DNA from: Planctobacterium sp047947135
Lineage (GTDB): Bacteria; Pseudomonadota; Gammaproteobacteria; Enterobacterales; Alteromonadaceae
NCBI GenBank assembly: GCA_047947135.1
Contig: CP170457.1
Span: 1,426,001 to 1,490,000, forward strand
Reading direction: 5' to 3'
Length of the DNA: 64,000 bases
The position numbers and the translations under genes were made by a program. Position 1 is the first letter of the stretch; each line of letters opens with the position of its first letter. Positions 37,051 through 45,546 of the stretch are shown piece after piece. Under the pieces are notes generated by a model. It was given only the letters and a program-made list of their open reading frames with translations. It was not told the origin of the DNA and searched no databases.

Positions 37051-39755
37051 ACTTCACCAATAGATTCGATCCCGGCTTTAATTTTTTCAACATCACCTAC
37101 GATCACCCAGATCATTTCATCCAACACCATTTCTTGTTTGGCGACTTCCCGTAGGTCTTCCACAGCGACATCGCGATACATGGTCTGAAGTTGCGTGGGG
37201 TAATCCACTGGTCTGTCAAATGTCAGGCTTTCTATCAGCGAGTCAATTACGCTGTCATTAGTTTCGTATAAGCCGGGCAAAGAACGAATTTCACTTTGTA
37301 CGGTAAGCGCCAATTCTTCTTCAGTGGCCGGATTGTCGCTGCGGTAGGCATTTATCTCTTTTATGATCTCTAAAACCGACTCAGTGGTTTTATCGGTTTG
37401 AACCGGGGCGTAAATCATCCAGGGTTTTTGCCCTTTGGCATCCCGGTAAAAGGTGTACGCACCATATGCCCAACCTTTGTCTTCCCGCAGATTCATATTG
37501 ATCCTAGCGGTAAATTTACCACCAATGACCAGATTGGAAGTGTCGAAAGTCAGGTGATTACCGTCACTGGAAGAAGGTGTGACTTTACCCGCCAGAATCA
37601 AAGATTGTGGTGCCGCCGGCTTATCGACAAGATAGAACACTGGTTTCGTATTGTTGGCTACGGCTTTTAACTCGACAGTACCTTTGTTACCTGATACTTG
37701 CCAGTCATCCAGTTGTTCTTCCAGTATTGCCAGTAGTTGCTGTTGCTCAACATCACCCACCGCGACAATTTTAAGGTTATCTGGTCTTAACCATTTGTTT
37801 TGGTAGTCACGCAGTTTTTCAGCCGTCATCGTTGTCACTGATTCCGGTGTACCCGAACCCGTTAAAGGAATGCCATAAGGGTGGTCATTGCCATAAATCA
37901 AAGGGGGTAAAACGCGCAGCGCCTGACGTACTGGGTTGGCATTTTCCTGCTCGATGGCAGCAAGCCGTAGACCTTTCACTTTTTTGATATCCGTTTCTCG
38001 CAGGGCTGGTGCTTTGAGAACGCTGGTGGCGAGTTGCAATGACGGCTTCAGATTGCTTTTTAGAGCATTTATCTGGACAACAGAATTGTCCAACGTTGAT
38101 GACGCTTCAAGTTGCGCACCGAGTTTATCCAGTGCGATTTGCATGGCCGTGCCGTCTAGCTCCTGAGTGCCTTCTTTGAGCATTTCCATCATAAATGAGG
38201 ATGTGCCCAATGCATGGCCCTGACTGTCTGATGCAAAACCGCCATCAAACAGAAAGGCAATTTTTAGCTCTGGGATGCTGGGGCGATTAACGATATACAC
38301 CGGTACGCCGTTTTTAAGCTGGGTTTGGGCAACCTTTGGGAATTCCAGTTCCGGCATCTGGTTGACTTTCGGTACTCCTTCACTGCGATCCACGTCAGAT
38401 TCATATACCGTATATTTCGGAAATGGCAAGATGGTTAGTTGATGATAAGGTTTGGATAACCACTGCTGGCTAATGGTCTTTATTGAGTCGGCGCTTGCTG
38501 CCTGATAACGCTTCAGCTGTGTCAGGTAATAGTTTGAATCGCCAGCATATAGTTCCGCTTTAGCCAGTGTATTTGCTTTGCCTGAGAAGCCACCAATACG
38601 TTCCATTCCACGAATGCTGCTGGCAAAGTGTTTTGTTTTTACGGTCTCGACTTCTTCTTTGCTGGGGCCGTCCTGAATGAACTTGTCGATTTCTTCAGTA
38701 ATGATTTCATTGACGCGATTAGCATCGGCTTCTGCATTTAAGGTGACTTCAATGTTAAAGACACTGGCCAGTTCAAAAGGCAGGATGAATGCTTCTATAT
38801 CCGTGGCTAAAGACTCTTCGATGATCAGTCGTTGATAGAGTCGTGAGGTCTTACCATCACCTAGAATACGCAGTGCCAGATCAAGATTTTCGATTTCTTC
38901 AGAGGTGCGCCCTGGAACTGCCCAATCACGATAGATGCGTCGTTGTGGCACATTGTCATACATAATTTCTTTGGTAATGCTGGATTTGACTGGGACATCT
39001 GTCATTTTTCGATAGAGGGGTGGGCCAGCGGGAATGTCACCGAAATATTTTTTTACTTTCGCCAGTGCATCGTCTGTATCTACATCACCGGCAAGCACTA
39101 AAACAGTATTGGCTGCGCCGTAGTATTGTTTAAACCATTCTTTAACATCGTCCAAGCTAGCGGCGTTTAAATCTTCAAGAGAGCCAATAGTTGACCAGCG
39201 ATAGGGGTGCCCTTCTGGGAACAATCCTTCTAAGATACTGTATTCAGAGCGGCCATAAGGTCGGTTGTCGCCTTGGCGTTTTTCGTTTTGGACGACACCT
39301 CGCTGGTTATCGAGTTTCTCCTGAGTGACTACACCCAACAAATGGCCCATGCGATCGGACTCCATCCACAATGCCATATCTAGCGCTGTCGAAGGCACAT
39401 TCTGAAAGTAGTTTGTACGGTCATGCCAGGTAGTGCCGTTCATTGATGTAGCACCGACTTCATCAAACGGCTTAAAATACTCATCGTCATAATTTTCTGA
39501 GCCATTGAACATTAGGTGTTCAAATAGGTGTGCAAAGCCGGTTTTTCCCGGTTTTTCGTCTTTAGAGCCCACGTGGTACCAGATAGATACAGCTACAATC
39601 GGAGCTTTGTGATCCTCATGGATAAGGACGGTCAGGCCGTTATCCAGTACATGTTTACTATGGGGGATTTCTAAATCTTTAATTTCTACGTTTGCGGAAC
39701 TAATAGCAGTGATGCTAAGTAGCAGCGCAGTGGCAATAAGTTTGACGGTTTTCAT
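37032..39755 (-). CDS. Periplasmic M16-family zinc protease (two-domain, pitrilysin-like)
   Basis: A 907-residue M16 peptidase. Signal peptide MKTVKLIATALLLSITAISS. The N-terminal domain carries the inverted zinc motif HLFEH (residues 76-80), with a further glutamate in QNEKRQ (about 157) as third ligand. The C-terminal half (from about 470) repeats the fold but lacks HxxEH (it reads TSSFMMEML), as in two-domain members where the second half is structural. It degrades peptides in the periplasm. Upstream, 69 nt away on the same strand, is a 46-residue microprotein gene that may share its transcript. Start ATG preceded by AGGGA. Confidence 0.92.
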   Translation of the reverse strand: MKTVKLIATALLLSITAISSANVEIKDLEIPHSKHVLDNGLTVLIHEDHKAPIVAVSIWYHVGSKDEKPGKTGFAHLFEHLMFNGSENYDDEYFKPFDEVGATSMNGTTWHDRTNYFQNVPSTALDMALWMESDRMGHLLGVVTQEKLDNQRGVVQNEKRQGDNRPYGRSEYSILEGLFPEGHPYRWSTIGSLEDLNAASLDDVKEWFKQYYGAANTVLVLAGDVDTDDALAKVKKYFGDIPAGPPLYRKMTDVPVKSSITKEIMYDNVPQRRIYRDWAVPGRTSEEIENLDLALRILGDGKTSRLYQRLIIEESLATDIEAFILPFELASVFNIEVTLNAEADANRVNEIITEEIDKFIQDGPSKEEVETVKTKHFASSIRGMERIGGFSGKANTLAKAELYAGDSNYYLTQLKRYQAASADSIKTISQQWLSKPYHQLTILPFPKYTVYESDVDRSEGVPKVNQMPELEFPKVAQTQLKNGVPVYIVNRPSIPELKIAFLFDGGFASDSQGHALGTSSFMMEMLKEGTQELDGTAMQIALDKLGAQLEASSTLDNSVVQINALKSNLKPSLQLATSVLKAPALRETDIKKVKGLRLAAIEQENANPVRQALRVLPPLIYGNDHPYGIPLTGSGTPESVTTMTAEKLRDYQNKWLRPDNLKIVAVGDVEQQQLLAILEEQLDDWQVSGNKGTVELKAVANNTKPVFYLVDKPAAPQSLILAGKVTPSSSDGNHLTFDTSNLVIGGKFTARINMNLREDKGWAYGAYTFYRDAKGQKPWMIYAPVQTDKTTESVLEIIKEINAYRSDNPATEEELALTVQSEIRSLPGLYETNDSVIDSLIESLTFDRPVDYPTQLQTMYRDVAVEDLREVAKQEMVLDEMIWVIVGDVEKIKAGIESIGEVKLLDL

Positions 39756-39824
39756 GGTTATCCCTGATCGTAACGAATTTTGTCATCCCGACTAGACATT
39801 GAGATTGGTTTGTACAACGATGAA

Positions 39825-39965
39825 TTAATTAATGCTGTCGAACAGACCTGAACCTATTCCGGCACCAAAACTGATGAGTGAATCAAAAGCGGCGACTAAA
39901 TATAAAAACAGGAGTAGTCCGAGAATAATTTTTGTTTGGCTTGAAGGGGGTGAATTGCTTTCCAT
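39825..39965 (-). CDS. 46-residue single-span membrane microprotein A
   Basis: Translation begins MESNSPPSSQTKIILGLLLF, continues through one membrane span (about 13-26), then FDSLISFGAGIGSG, and ends FDSIN. AAGGA lies about 9 nt before the ATG. A second gene at 41137-41277 encodes a protein of identical length which aligns without gaps, with 19 identical residues including FDS. The conservation argues that both are real. It precedes the M16 protease gene by 69 nt on the same strand. I recognise no family. Confidence 0.72.
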   Translation of the reverse strand: MESNSPPSSQTKIILGLLLFLYLVAAFDSLISFGAGIGSGLFDSIN

Positions 39966-40098
39966 TTCTATGATTCCTTGAGTAATGATTTAGACTGATA
40001 ACAACCTTAAGTGTACACATAATAACCAATTCGTAAAGTTGGTATTGGTCGATAAGCATAGTATCGTGTGGTCGTTGACAGGCGAGTGCAGGATTTAG

Positions 40099-41112
40099 AT
40101 GGAACAGTTTACGTTGGGAGATAACGCTTTAAATTTGTCTCGTGCCCGGGTCTTAGAGCAATTGCAGCACCTATTTCAGACTGTTGATGTTGAGTTTGTT
40201 GGCAGCATTCAAACGCTCTGGAAAGGGTACGGAGAAATTGCCCGTTACTGGTTGCCTGAACAGCAACGTCCTATTGTTGTGAAGCATGTCATTCCCCCCA
40301 ATGTTGCCAGCGATGACAAGCAAAAGCTCGTCAGCCACCAACGAAAAATTCGATCATTTGCAGTCGAGGTTTATTTTTATCATCATCTGGCCGAGCGCTG
40401 CACTGTCGGTTGTCGCACGGCACATCCTTATGCGGTTAGTGAAAGTGACCTGGCTAAAAATCACGAAACACTCATTGTGCTGGAAGATCTGGATGCCAGT
40501 GGATTCTGTTTGCGCGGGGATGCAGATAATCTTTTGCAAGTGCGATTAGCCCTCAATTGGCTGGCACATTTTCACGCGCAGTTTTTGCAAGAACAACATC
40601 AGTCATTGTGGAACACTGGCAGCTATTGGCATATTGAGACAAGACGGGTTGAACTTGATGCCATGCAAGGCTGTGAGCTAAAAAAGGCTGCTGCCGAAGT
40701 CGCACTCACGTTGGCTCAGAGCAATATACAGACAGTCATACATGGTGATGCCAAGCTGGCAAATTTTTGTTTTCATCAGGAGCTACAATCAGCAGCGGCG
40801 GTGGATTTCCAATATACCGGTGGCGGCGCTGGGATAATTGATGTGATGCTGTTATTTAGCAGTGCCTTATCAAACGACAGTCTCTTCAGCCATGCAGATA
40901 CGCTGTTAGAGCATTATTTTTCAGCCTTGCAAGCTGCCTTACGGTTCGTCGGTAAGGTTGAACAAATAGATGCGGTGGAGACATGTTGGCGCAAACTTTA
41001 TTCATTCGCCTGGGCTGACTACCAGCGTTTTCTAATGGGTTGGAAACCCGGGCACCCGCGTATTAATGAGTATATGCAGGCGCAAACATCATGGGCTCTT
41101 AAGCACCTCTAG
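40099..41112 (+). CDS. Phosphotransferase of the ecdysteroid-kinase-like/APH fold
   Basis: A 337-residue cytoplasmic kinase-like protein. The catalytic loop is HGDAKLANFCF (from about residue 215) and the metal-binding DFQYTGGGAG follows (about 238), in the order of aminoglycoside phosphotransferases; the N-terminal lobe has VVKHVIPP, where lysine may bind ATP, and LIVLEDLDASGF is the hinge. This matches the EcKinase/CHK-like branch, whose small-molecule substrates are mostly unknown in bacteria. It is flanked on both sides by the two paralogous 46-residue microprotein genes, on the opposite strand. Confidence 0.82.
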   Translation: MEQFTLGDNALNLSRARVLEQLQHLFQTVDVEFVGSIQTLWKGYGEIARYWLPEQQRPIVVKHVIPPNVASDDKQKLVSHQRKIRSFAVEVYFYHHLAERCTVGCRTAHPYAVSESDLAKNHETLIVLEDLDASGFCLRGDADNLLQVRLALNWLAHFHAQFLQEQHQSLWNTGSYWHIETRRVELDAMQGCELKKAAAEVALTLAQSNIQTVIHGDAKLANFCFHQELQSAAAVDFQYTGGGAGIIDVMLLFSSALSNDSLFSHADTLLEHYFSALQAALRFVGKVEQIDAVETCWRKLYSFAWADYQRFLMGWKPGHPRINEYMQAQTSWALKHL

Positions 41113-41136
41113 TTCTATCGCACTTAAATCTGTGGT

Positions 41137-41277
41137 TCAGTTTTTGGCGTCGGCGTAACCAGCGGTGAAACCTGACACAAATTCGAAAATAGAATCGAAA
41201 CTGGCAAAAAGCATTAAGAATAAGATAATGCCAGTTATAATCATGATTTGTTTTTGCGCTATATTCTTTTGCTCCAT
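41137..41277 (-). CDS. 46-residue single-span membrane microprotein B
   Basis: Begins MEQKNIAQKQIMIITGIILF, one membrane span (about 11-26), then FDSIFEFVSGFTAGYADAKN. A longer frame exists upstream, but the start at 41277 gives the same length as microprotein A, with GGAA about 8 nt upstream. The two proteins share 19 of 46 positions without gaps, including GxxLFLxLxAxFDS. Function unknown; the charged N-terminus probably faces the cytoplasm. Confidence 0.72.
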   Translation of the reverse strand: MEQKNIAQKQIMIITGIILFLMLFASFDSIFEFVSGFTAGYADAKN

Positions 41278-41466
41278 AACTGTTTCCAAAGACCAGATAC
41301 AAAGAAGGTATAAAATATTACCCTTTATTTCTGTTTTTGCCAAATATAATCTCAGTTACAGATCATCGGCAAAATTTTATGGTTAGTTATATCTCAGGAA
41401 ATCAAAGGCCTGTGCTAAGCTAGGCCAACTTATCTGCTTAATGATACAACTTAGGCCAGCAATATA

Positions 41467-42411
41467 ATGTCACTACGCTTGAACCTTGCAGGTTTATGTA
41501 AGGCTACACTGCAGGGGATTAGCCTTGTGGGGTTGCTGTTCTGCTTCACCAGCGCAGCGCAACAGAACTCCCCCCAAATGCCGCTTGCAATTGTCTATGC
41601 CGGCGACTACTCCGAAAATAACTATACATTGGAATTACTCAACAAAGCTTTGTTTACCGCGGGCGAGCGCTATATTTCACAACCACTTGGGTATTATCCA
41701 CCGCGAGGGCGTGATTTTAATATGATGGAGAAAAAGGAAGGCATCGATATCATGTGGGGCAGTGCCCGGCGGGATCGTGAAAGTCGTTTTCTGGCCATAC
41801 GTATCCCCATTTTTAAGGGACTCATTGGCTGGCGTATTCCACTGGTGATGAACGAGCAAAAAGATATGTTCAAAACGGTGGATACGCTAAGTGAACTGAC
41901 CAAACTTAGGCCTGGGCAATACTTCCGCTGGACGGATACGGCAATATTACGCGAGAACGGTATTGATGTGTTTGCGGTCAACACGCGTGAAACGTTGATG
42001 GATATGTTGGTATCGGGGAAGTTTGACTATTACCCTCGAGCGGTGATTGAGATTGAATACGAATATCAACAAAATAAAGCGCGTGGGGTTGTTATTGATG
42101 ATCATATTCTGATGATTTATCCAACAGCCTTTTATTATTACGTACACAAGGAAAATAAAGCGTTAGCAAGAAACCTTAACAAAGGCTTAGAACAGATGAT
42201 TGTCAATGGTGAAATGGATAGGCTTTTTGATAAACACTTTGGCGCCATACTTAACCAAATGGCAATTCACCGACGCCATATTTTTCGTTTACAAAATTCC
42301 AATATTCCAGACACCGCACCTTTGTCTCGAAGTGAATTGTGGCTGGATCCTGCGTCTTTAGTCGGCAACAACCAATCCCAAACTGCGCTGAAAGAAAATA
42401 AATCCAAATAA
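41467..42411 (+). CDS. Periplasmic amino-acid-binding-like protein (SBP_bac_3 type)
   Basis: A 314-residue protein with a signal peptide (hydrophobic ISLVGLLFCFTSAAQQ) and a fold resembling periplasmic solute-binding proteins of family 3: LELLNKALFTAGERY, MLVSGKFDYYPRAVIEIEYE and YVHKENKALARNLNKGLEQM fit lobe motifs in order. No ABC permease or ATPase is adjacent, so it may be a sensor-type or orphan receptor. The tail is polar. A 59-residue gene follows. Confidence 0.7.
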   Translation: MSLRLNLAGLCKATLQGISLVGLLFCFTSAAQQNSPQMPLAIVYAGDYSENNYTLELLNKALFTAGERYISQPLGYYPPRGRDFNMMEKKEGIDIMWGSARRDRESRFLAIRIPIFKGLIGWRIPLVMNEQKDMFKTVDTLSELTKLRPGQYFRWTDTAILRENGIDVFAVNTRETLMDMLVSGKFDYYPRAVIEIEYEYQQNKARGVVIDDHILMIYPTAFYYYVHKENKALARNLNKGLEQMIVNGEMDRLFDKHFGAILNQMAIHRRHIFRLQNSNIPDTAPLSRSELWLDPASLVGNNQSQTALKENKSK

Positions 42412-42502
42412 AAGATGGGTTGGCATAAAGCTTGATTACTTTCCATCAACAAAAAATTATCGCGCCGAAAAGCCAATTTGTTGACGAATGCAGGAGTGAC
42501 GT

Positions 42503-42682
42503 ATGTCAAACAAACAACTCATCACTAATATTGAAACCTTGTCAGAAACCCTTTCCGAAAAGCAACTGATCAAGTTTCTGGATATTATGGATACCATGAC
42601 GGTAATGCTCGACGAAGCTAAAAAAGTCACTAAAGAATTGAAGGAGTATGATTTTCAGCCAGAGCATAAATATCTGCACTAA
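42503..42682 (+). CDS. 59-residue helical protein, unknown
   Basis: Starts MSNKQLITNIETLSETLSEK and ends FQPEHKYLH. Strong AGGAG binding site 7 nt before the ATG. It is charged, has no signal peptide or membrane span, and reads as one or two amphipathic helices (possible coiled coil: LSETLSEKQLIKFLDIMD). Downstream of the binding-protein gene by 91 nt. No family recognised; the good start site argues it is real. Confidence 0.65.
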   Translation: MSNKQLITNIETLSETLSEKQLIKFLDIMDTMTVMLDEAKKVTKELKEYDFQPEHKYLH

Positions 42683-42700
42683 GCGCAACGCACAGAGCCG

Positions 42701-43762
42701 TCAGAAAGTTGTCAGTGCAATGCCCAGTCCAAATCGGTTTTGTTTGTAGTCGTAATCAATCAGGCTATCGCCATAACCGGTAAACAAGGTGGTGTAGCCT
42801 TTTAGCTTTCCTGTTAAGGGAAAGGTAAATCCAAACTCTGCGGCACCATTGTGAGTGCGAAAGTTACGTCTGCCCATAAAACTAAATTCGTAGTCGTGCC
42901 ATTTGTAGACGCTGTATAGCTCAAAGTGTCCCATAAAGTCAGCGATATCGGGGTTGTCATCACCACTGGGATCATTTGGGAAATCCTTGTCGTCCTCATT
43001 TATCCGAATCCAGGGGTTTATGTAGGTAGCAAAATTTTCTTTTTCATACAGAAATCCGCCATACACTCTGTTCCAGCTGCGCGACAGGGTTTGAGAACGA
43101 CCATTCGATTGATGCTCGATGCCTACTGTAAAACCGGTATTTCCGCCAAAAGGATGCCAGCCCAATGGTGCAACATAAAAAATCTCTGGCTGGTAGTTGG
43201 TTTCCCTAAATGGTTTTGAAATTTGCTCTGAATAGACTTGCCATAGTGCAGAAAGCGTAAAACCAAAATACAACTCATCACCTTCAATCAGCAAATGATC
43301 TTTTAATAATGGCACCTTAAGACTGAGTTGGAATTTCGCTTCGATATCATCCAGGTTATTGCCAAATTCAGCGATGTCGGTGTAGGCACCACTATTAATG
43401 CGATTTGTCAGGTAAACCGGCAATATGTAATTTTGCTTGTGGGCGGTTATCACGTAGGGATCAAATTGGGTACGGTTTTCACTGATAAAGCGCTCGGTAA
43501 TGATGCCTTTGTTTTCGATGATTTCTTTTTCGATTTCAGAGGTGATTTCTGTCTTTTTGGCCACTTCTGTTGCACAGCGTTGTTTTATCTCTTCCACCTG
43601 AGTTGTCGCGGAAGCGGCCTTAACGGCATCAAGAATACACTGGTTATAAACGTCAGTGGATTGAGCAAACGTTACTGGTGCCAAGAAACTAAATAGTGCA
43701 GAAATAATTCGCATCATAGTCAGAACAGGTCGCTCTCTAATGAGTGAGTGTATCTTACTCAT
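42701..43762 (-). CDS. pldA: Outer membrane phospholipase A
   Basis: OMPLA hydrolyses phospholipids that reach the outer leaflet of the outer membrane. The 353 residues hold a signal peptide (MMRIISALFSFLAPVTFA within the N-terminus) and a 12-strand barrel after a helical N-terminal extension. The active-site stretch EHQSNGRSQTLSRSWNRVY (about 216-234) matches E. coli HDSNGRSDPTSRSWNRLY with catalytic His, Ser and Asn. The start is uncertain: the first ATG has GGAGGA 18 nt upstream, while internal ATGs at 43714-43717 give a normal signal peptide. The extension (about 60 residues more than E. coli) carries two cysteines. Confidence 0.9.
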   Translation of the reverse strand: MSKIHSLIRERPVLTMMRIISALFSFLAPVTFAQSTDVYNQCILDAVKAASATTQVEEIKQRCATEVAKKTEITSEIEKEIIENKGIITERFISENRTQFDPYVITAHKQNYILPVYLTNRINSGAYTDIAEFGNNLDDIEAKFQLSLKVPLLKDHLLIEGDELYFGFTLSALWQVYSEQISKPFRETNYQPEIFYVAPLGWHPFGGNTGFTVGIEHQSNGRSQTLSRSWNRVYGGFLYEKENFATYINPWIRINEDDKDFPNDPSGDDNPDIADFMGHFELYSVYKWHDYEFSFMGRRNFRTHNGAAEFGFTFPLTGKLKGYTTLFTGYGDSLIDYDYKQNRFGLGIALTTF

Positions 43763-43873
43763 TTTACACTATTTTTTTTACTTCCTCCGATTATTGATTT
43801 TTTAAGGAAATTCAGAATTTTGTACGTTTTGGCTTCATATTTGCTTTTAGAAGTTCAAGCACGGCTTTTTCTA

Positions 43874-44750
43874 GAGCGTGTTGATCTTTGTGGTATGAAA
43901 AGTAATCAGCAAATGGGTCGGTTATAATGATTTCGCCAAAAAACAATTTAACGTCCCCAAATGCCGAGACTCATGCTAACAGATGATAGCTGGAAACTGC
44001 TATCCAGAATTATGTATTTAACAGGCCGAATTTATAATAAACCTGAACACCGAATGACACTTGAAGGTATTTTGTACCGAATGCGGACGGGTATCCCGTG
44101 GCGAGACTTACCAAGGGAGTTTGGAGATTGGAGTGCTGTCTTCAGGCGCTTCAATTTATGGTCAAAGAAAGGCGTCATGACTGATATTTTCCAGTTTTTA
44201 TCACGTCTCAATGACCCTCAGTGGCTATTCATTGATGGCAGTATTGTTAAAGCTCATCAGGATGGAGCTAACATCGGTGACCAGGCAGAGCAAGCTATCG
44301 GGAAAAGTCGCGGAGGTAAATCAACCAAGATACATTTAGCGGTTGATAGTGGAGGTTTACCTGTATATTTCGAGCTGTCAGGAGGACAGGCTCATGATGT
44401 CAGACACGGTCAATCTTTGGTTGAATCATCACCAGAAGCTGAAGTGGTGGTTGCTGACAAAGGCTATGACAGTCAAGCTCTACGTGAGCTTGTGAGCAGT
44501 CGTAATGCTAAGCAAGTAATACCAAGAAAAGGAAACAGCAAAACAGGCAACGATGATATTGATTGGGCTATGTACCGATATCGTCACTTGGTTGAGATTG
44601 CCTTTTTGAAAATAAAGAAATATCGAGCTATAGCCACTCGATATGACAAGTTAGCCAGAAACTACCACAGTGTAGTCGCACTAGCTTTCTCACTCATGTG
44701 GTTACCAATGTGGGTTGATTAGAACATGTACAGCAAAGATCAACACGCTC
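43874..44750 (+). mobile_element. IS5-family insertion sequence (IS427-like)
   Basis: 877 bp, bounded by inverted repeats GAGCGTGTTGATCTTTG at the left (43874) and their complement at the right (ending CAAAGATCAACACGCTC at 44750), followed by further similarity. TA flanks both ends (43872-43873 and 44751-44752), consistent with a 2-bp target duplication. It contains one intact transposase gene. Inserted between pldA and the SCPU-like gene; neither coding region is broken. Confidence 0.88.
43961..44722 (+). CDS. IS5-family transposase
   Basis: 253 residues, single frame. N-terminal DUF4096-type domain (MPRLMLTDDSWKLLSRIMYL, TGIPWRDLPREFGDWSAVFR). DDE residues are D in FIDGSIVKAHQDG (about 91), D in VVADKGYDSQ (about 164) and E in HLVEIAFLKIKKYRAIATRY (about 210). 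Many IS427-type relatives need a frameshift; here one frame is open, so the element looks active. Confidence 0.9.
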   Translation: MPRLMLTDDSWKLLSRIMYLTGRIYNKPEHRMTLEGILYRMRTGIPWRDLPREFGDWSAVFRRFNLWSKKGVMTDIFQFLSRLNDPQWLFIDGSIVKAHQDGANIGDQAEQAIGKSRGGKSTKIHLAVDSGGLPVYFELSGGQAHDVRHGQSLVESSPEAEVVVADKGYDSQALRELVSSRNAKQVIPRKGNSKTGNDDIDWAMYRYRHLVEIAFLKIKKYRAIATRYDKLARNYHSVVALAFSLMWLPMWVD

Positions 44751-44774
44751 TAATAATAACGACAAAAAACCGAT

Positions 44775-45272
44775 ATGAAAAACGTAGCAAAAGTGCTATT
44801 GATGTTGAGCAATTTAATTGTTTCACTAAGCACAATGGCCAATATTACAAATGGAGACAATGAAACCACTAGCTTCGATGTTGGTGGGACGATCCAACCT
44901 CAGTGTAAGGTTAAAGCTCGCAATTTAAATCGCGCGATTGGTCTTGATTTATCCTCAGCCACAAGACAAAAAACCGCTAATATTCAAATATGGTGTAATA
45001 CCGGTCAGAGCCAGGCGACAGCCAGTTATAGCTCGTTAAATGGAGGTCAACTGGTTAACGAAGCGGGACAGAAGATCCCCTATCTAATGCAAATCCCCAA
45101 TACTGTAGGTGATGTATCACTAAGTCAGACGCAAACAGTGTCCCAGCGCACTGGCACTGGCATAGCAGGAGATCACAAAGGCAGAGTTGTCAAAATTACT
45201 CCTCAGGTGAATGGTTTTGAATATGCCGGGATTTATCGCGATACCATTGAAGTTACCGTATCACCCAACTAG
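44775..45272 (+). CDS. Exported SCPU/fimbrial-like protein
   Basis: 165 residues with a signal peptide (MKNVAKVLLMLSNLIVSLST, likely cut after MA). The mature part begins with FDVGGTIQPQCKVKA, has two cysteines (QCKV and WCNT) that could form the disulfide of SCPU/chaperone-usher-type subunits, and ends with YRDTIEVTVSP, also typical. No usher or chaperone gene is adjacent. Promoter region was altered by the IS5 element 24 bp upstream of the start. Role in adhesion is a guess. Confidence 0.6.
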   Translation: MKNVAKVLLMLSNLIVSLSTMANITNGDNETTSFDVGGTIQPQCKVKARNLNRAIGLDLSSATRQKTANIQIWCNTGQSQATASYSSLNGGQLVNEAGQKIPYLMQIPNTVGDVSLSQTQTVSQRTGTGIAGDHKGRVVKITPQVNGFEYAGIYRDTIEVTVSPN

Positions 45273-45546
45273 GTTTTGTTTTAGTTTACTACGTTGCAAA
45301 TGCAGCCTTTGCACCTTTGTCTTCAGTTGAGTATTGCCCTGTCTACACTAACTGCCATTGTAAAATTTCTGTGTTTATTCGTTGGATTTGAGGAAGTTCA
45401 GGTGTCTTATACAAGTTGTGTAATGTAAAAACTGCACATCCAGTAAACATCCATTTGCTCGATAAGAGGGGTAATAAAATTATCATTTTGCCGTAATGAT
45501 TGGTTATTATGCTGCCTCCTTTGGCCCAAACTAAACAGAATAAAAA

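Noticed and set aside
45440..45546. Pho box before phoD
   Set aside because: No pair of CTGTCAT-type repeats visible.
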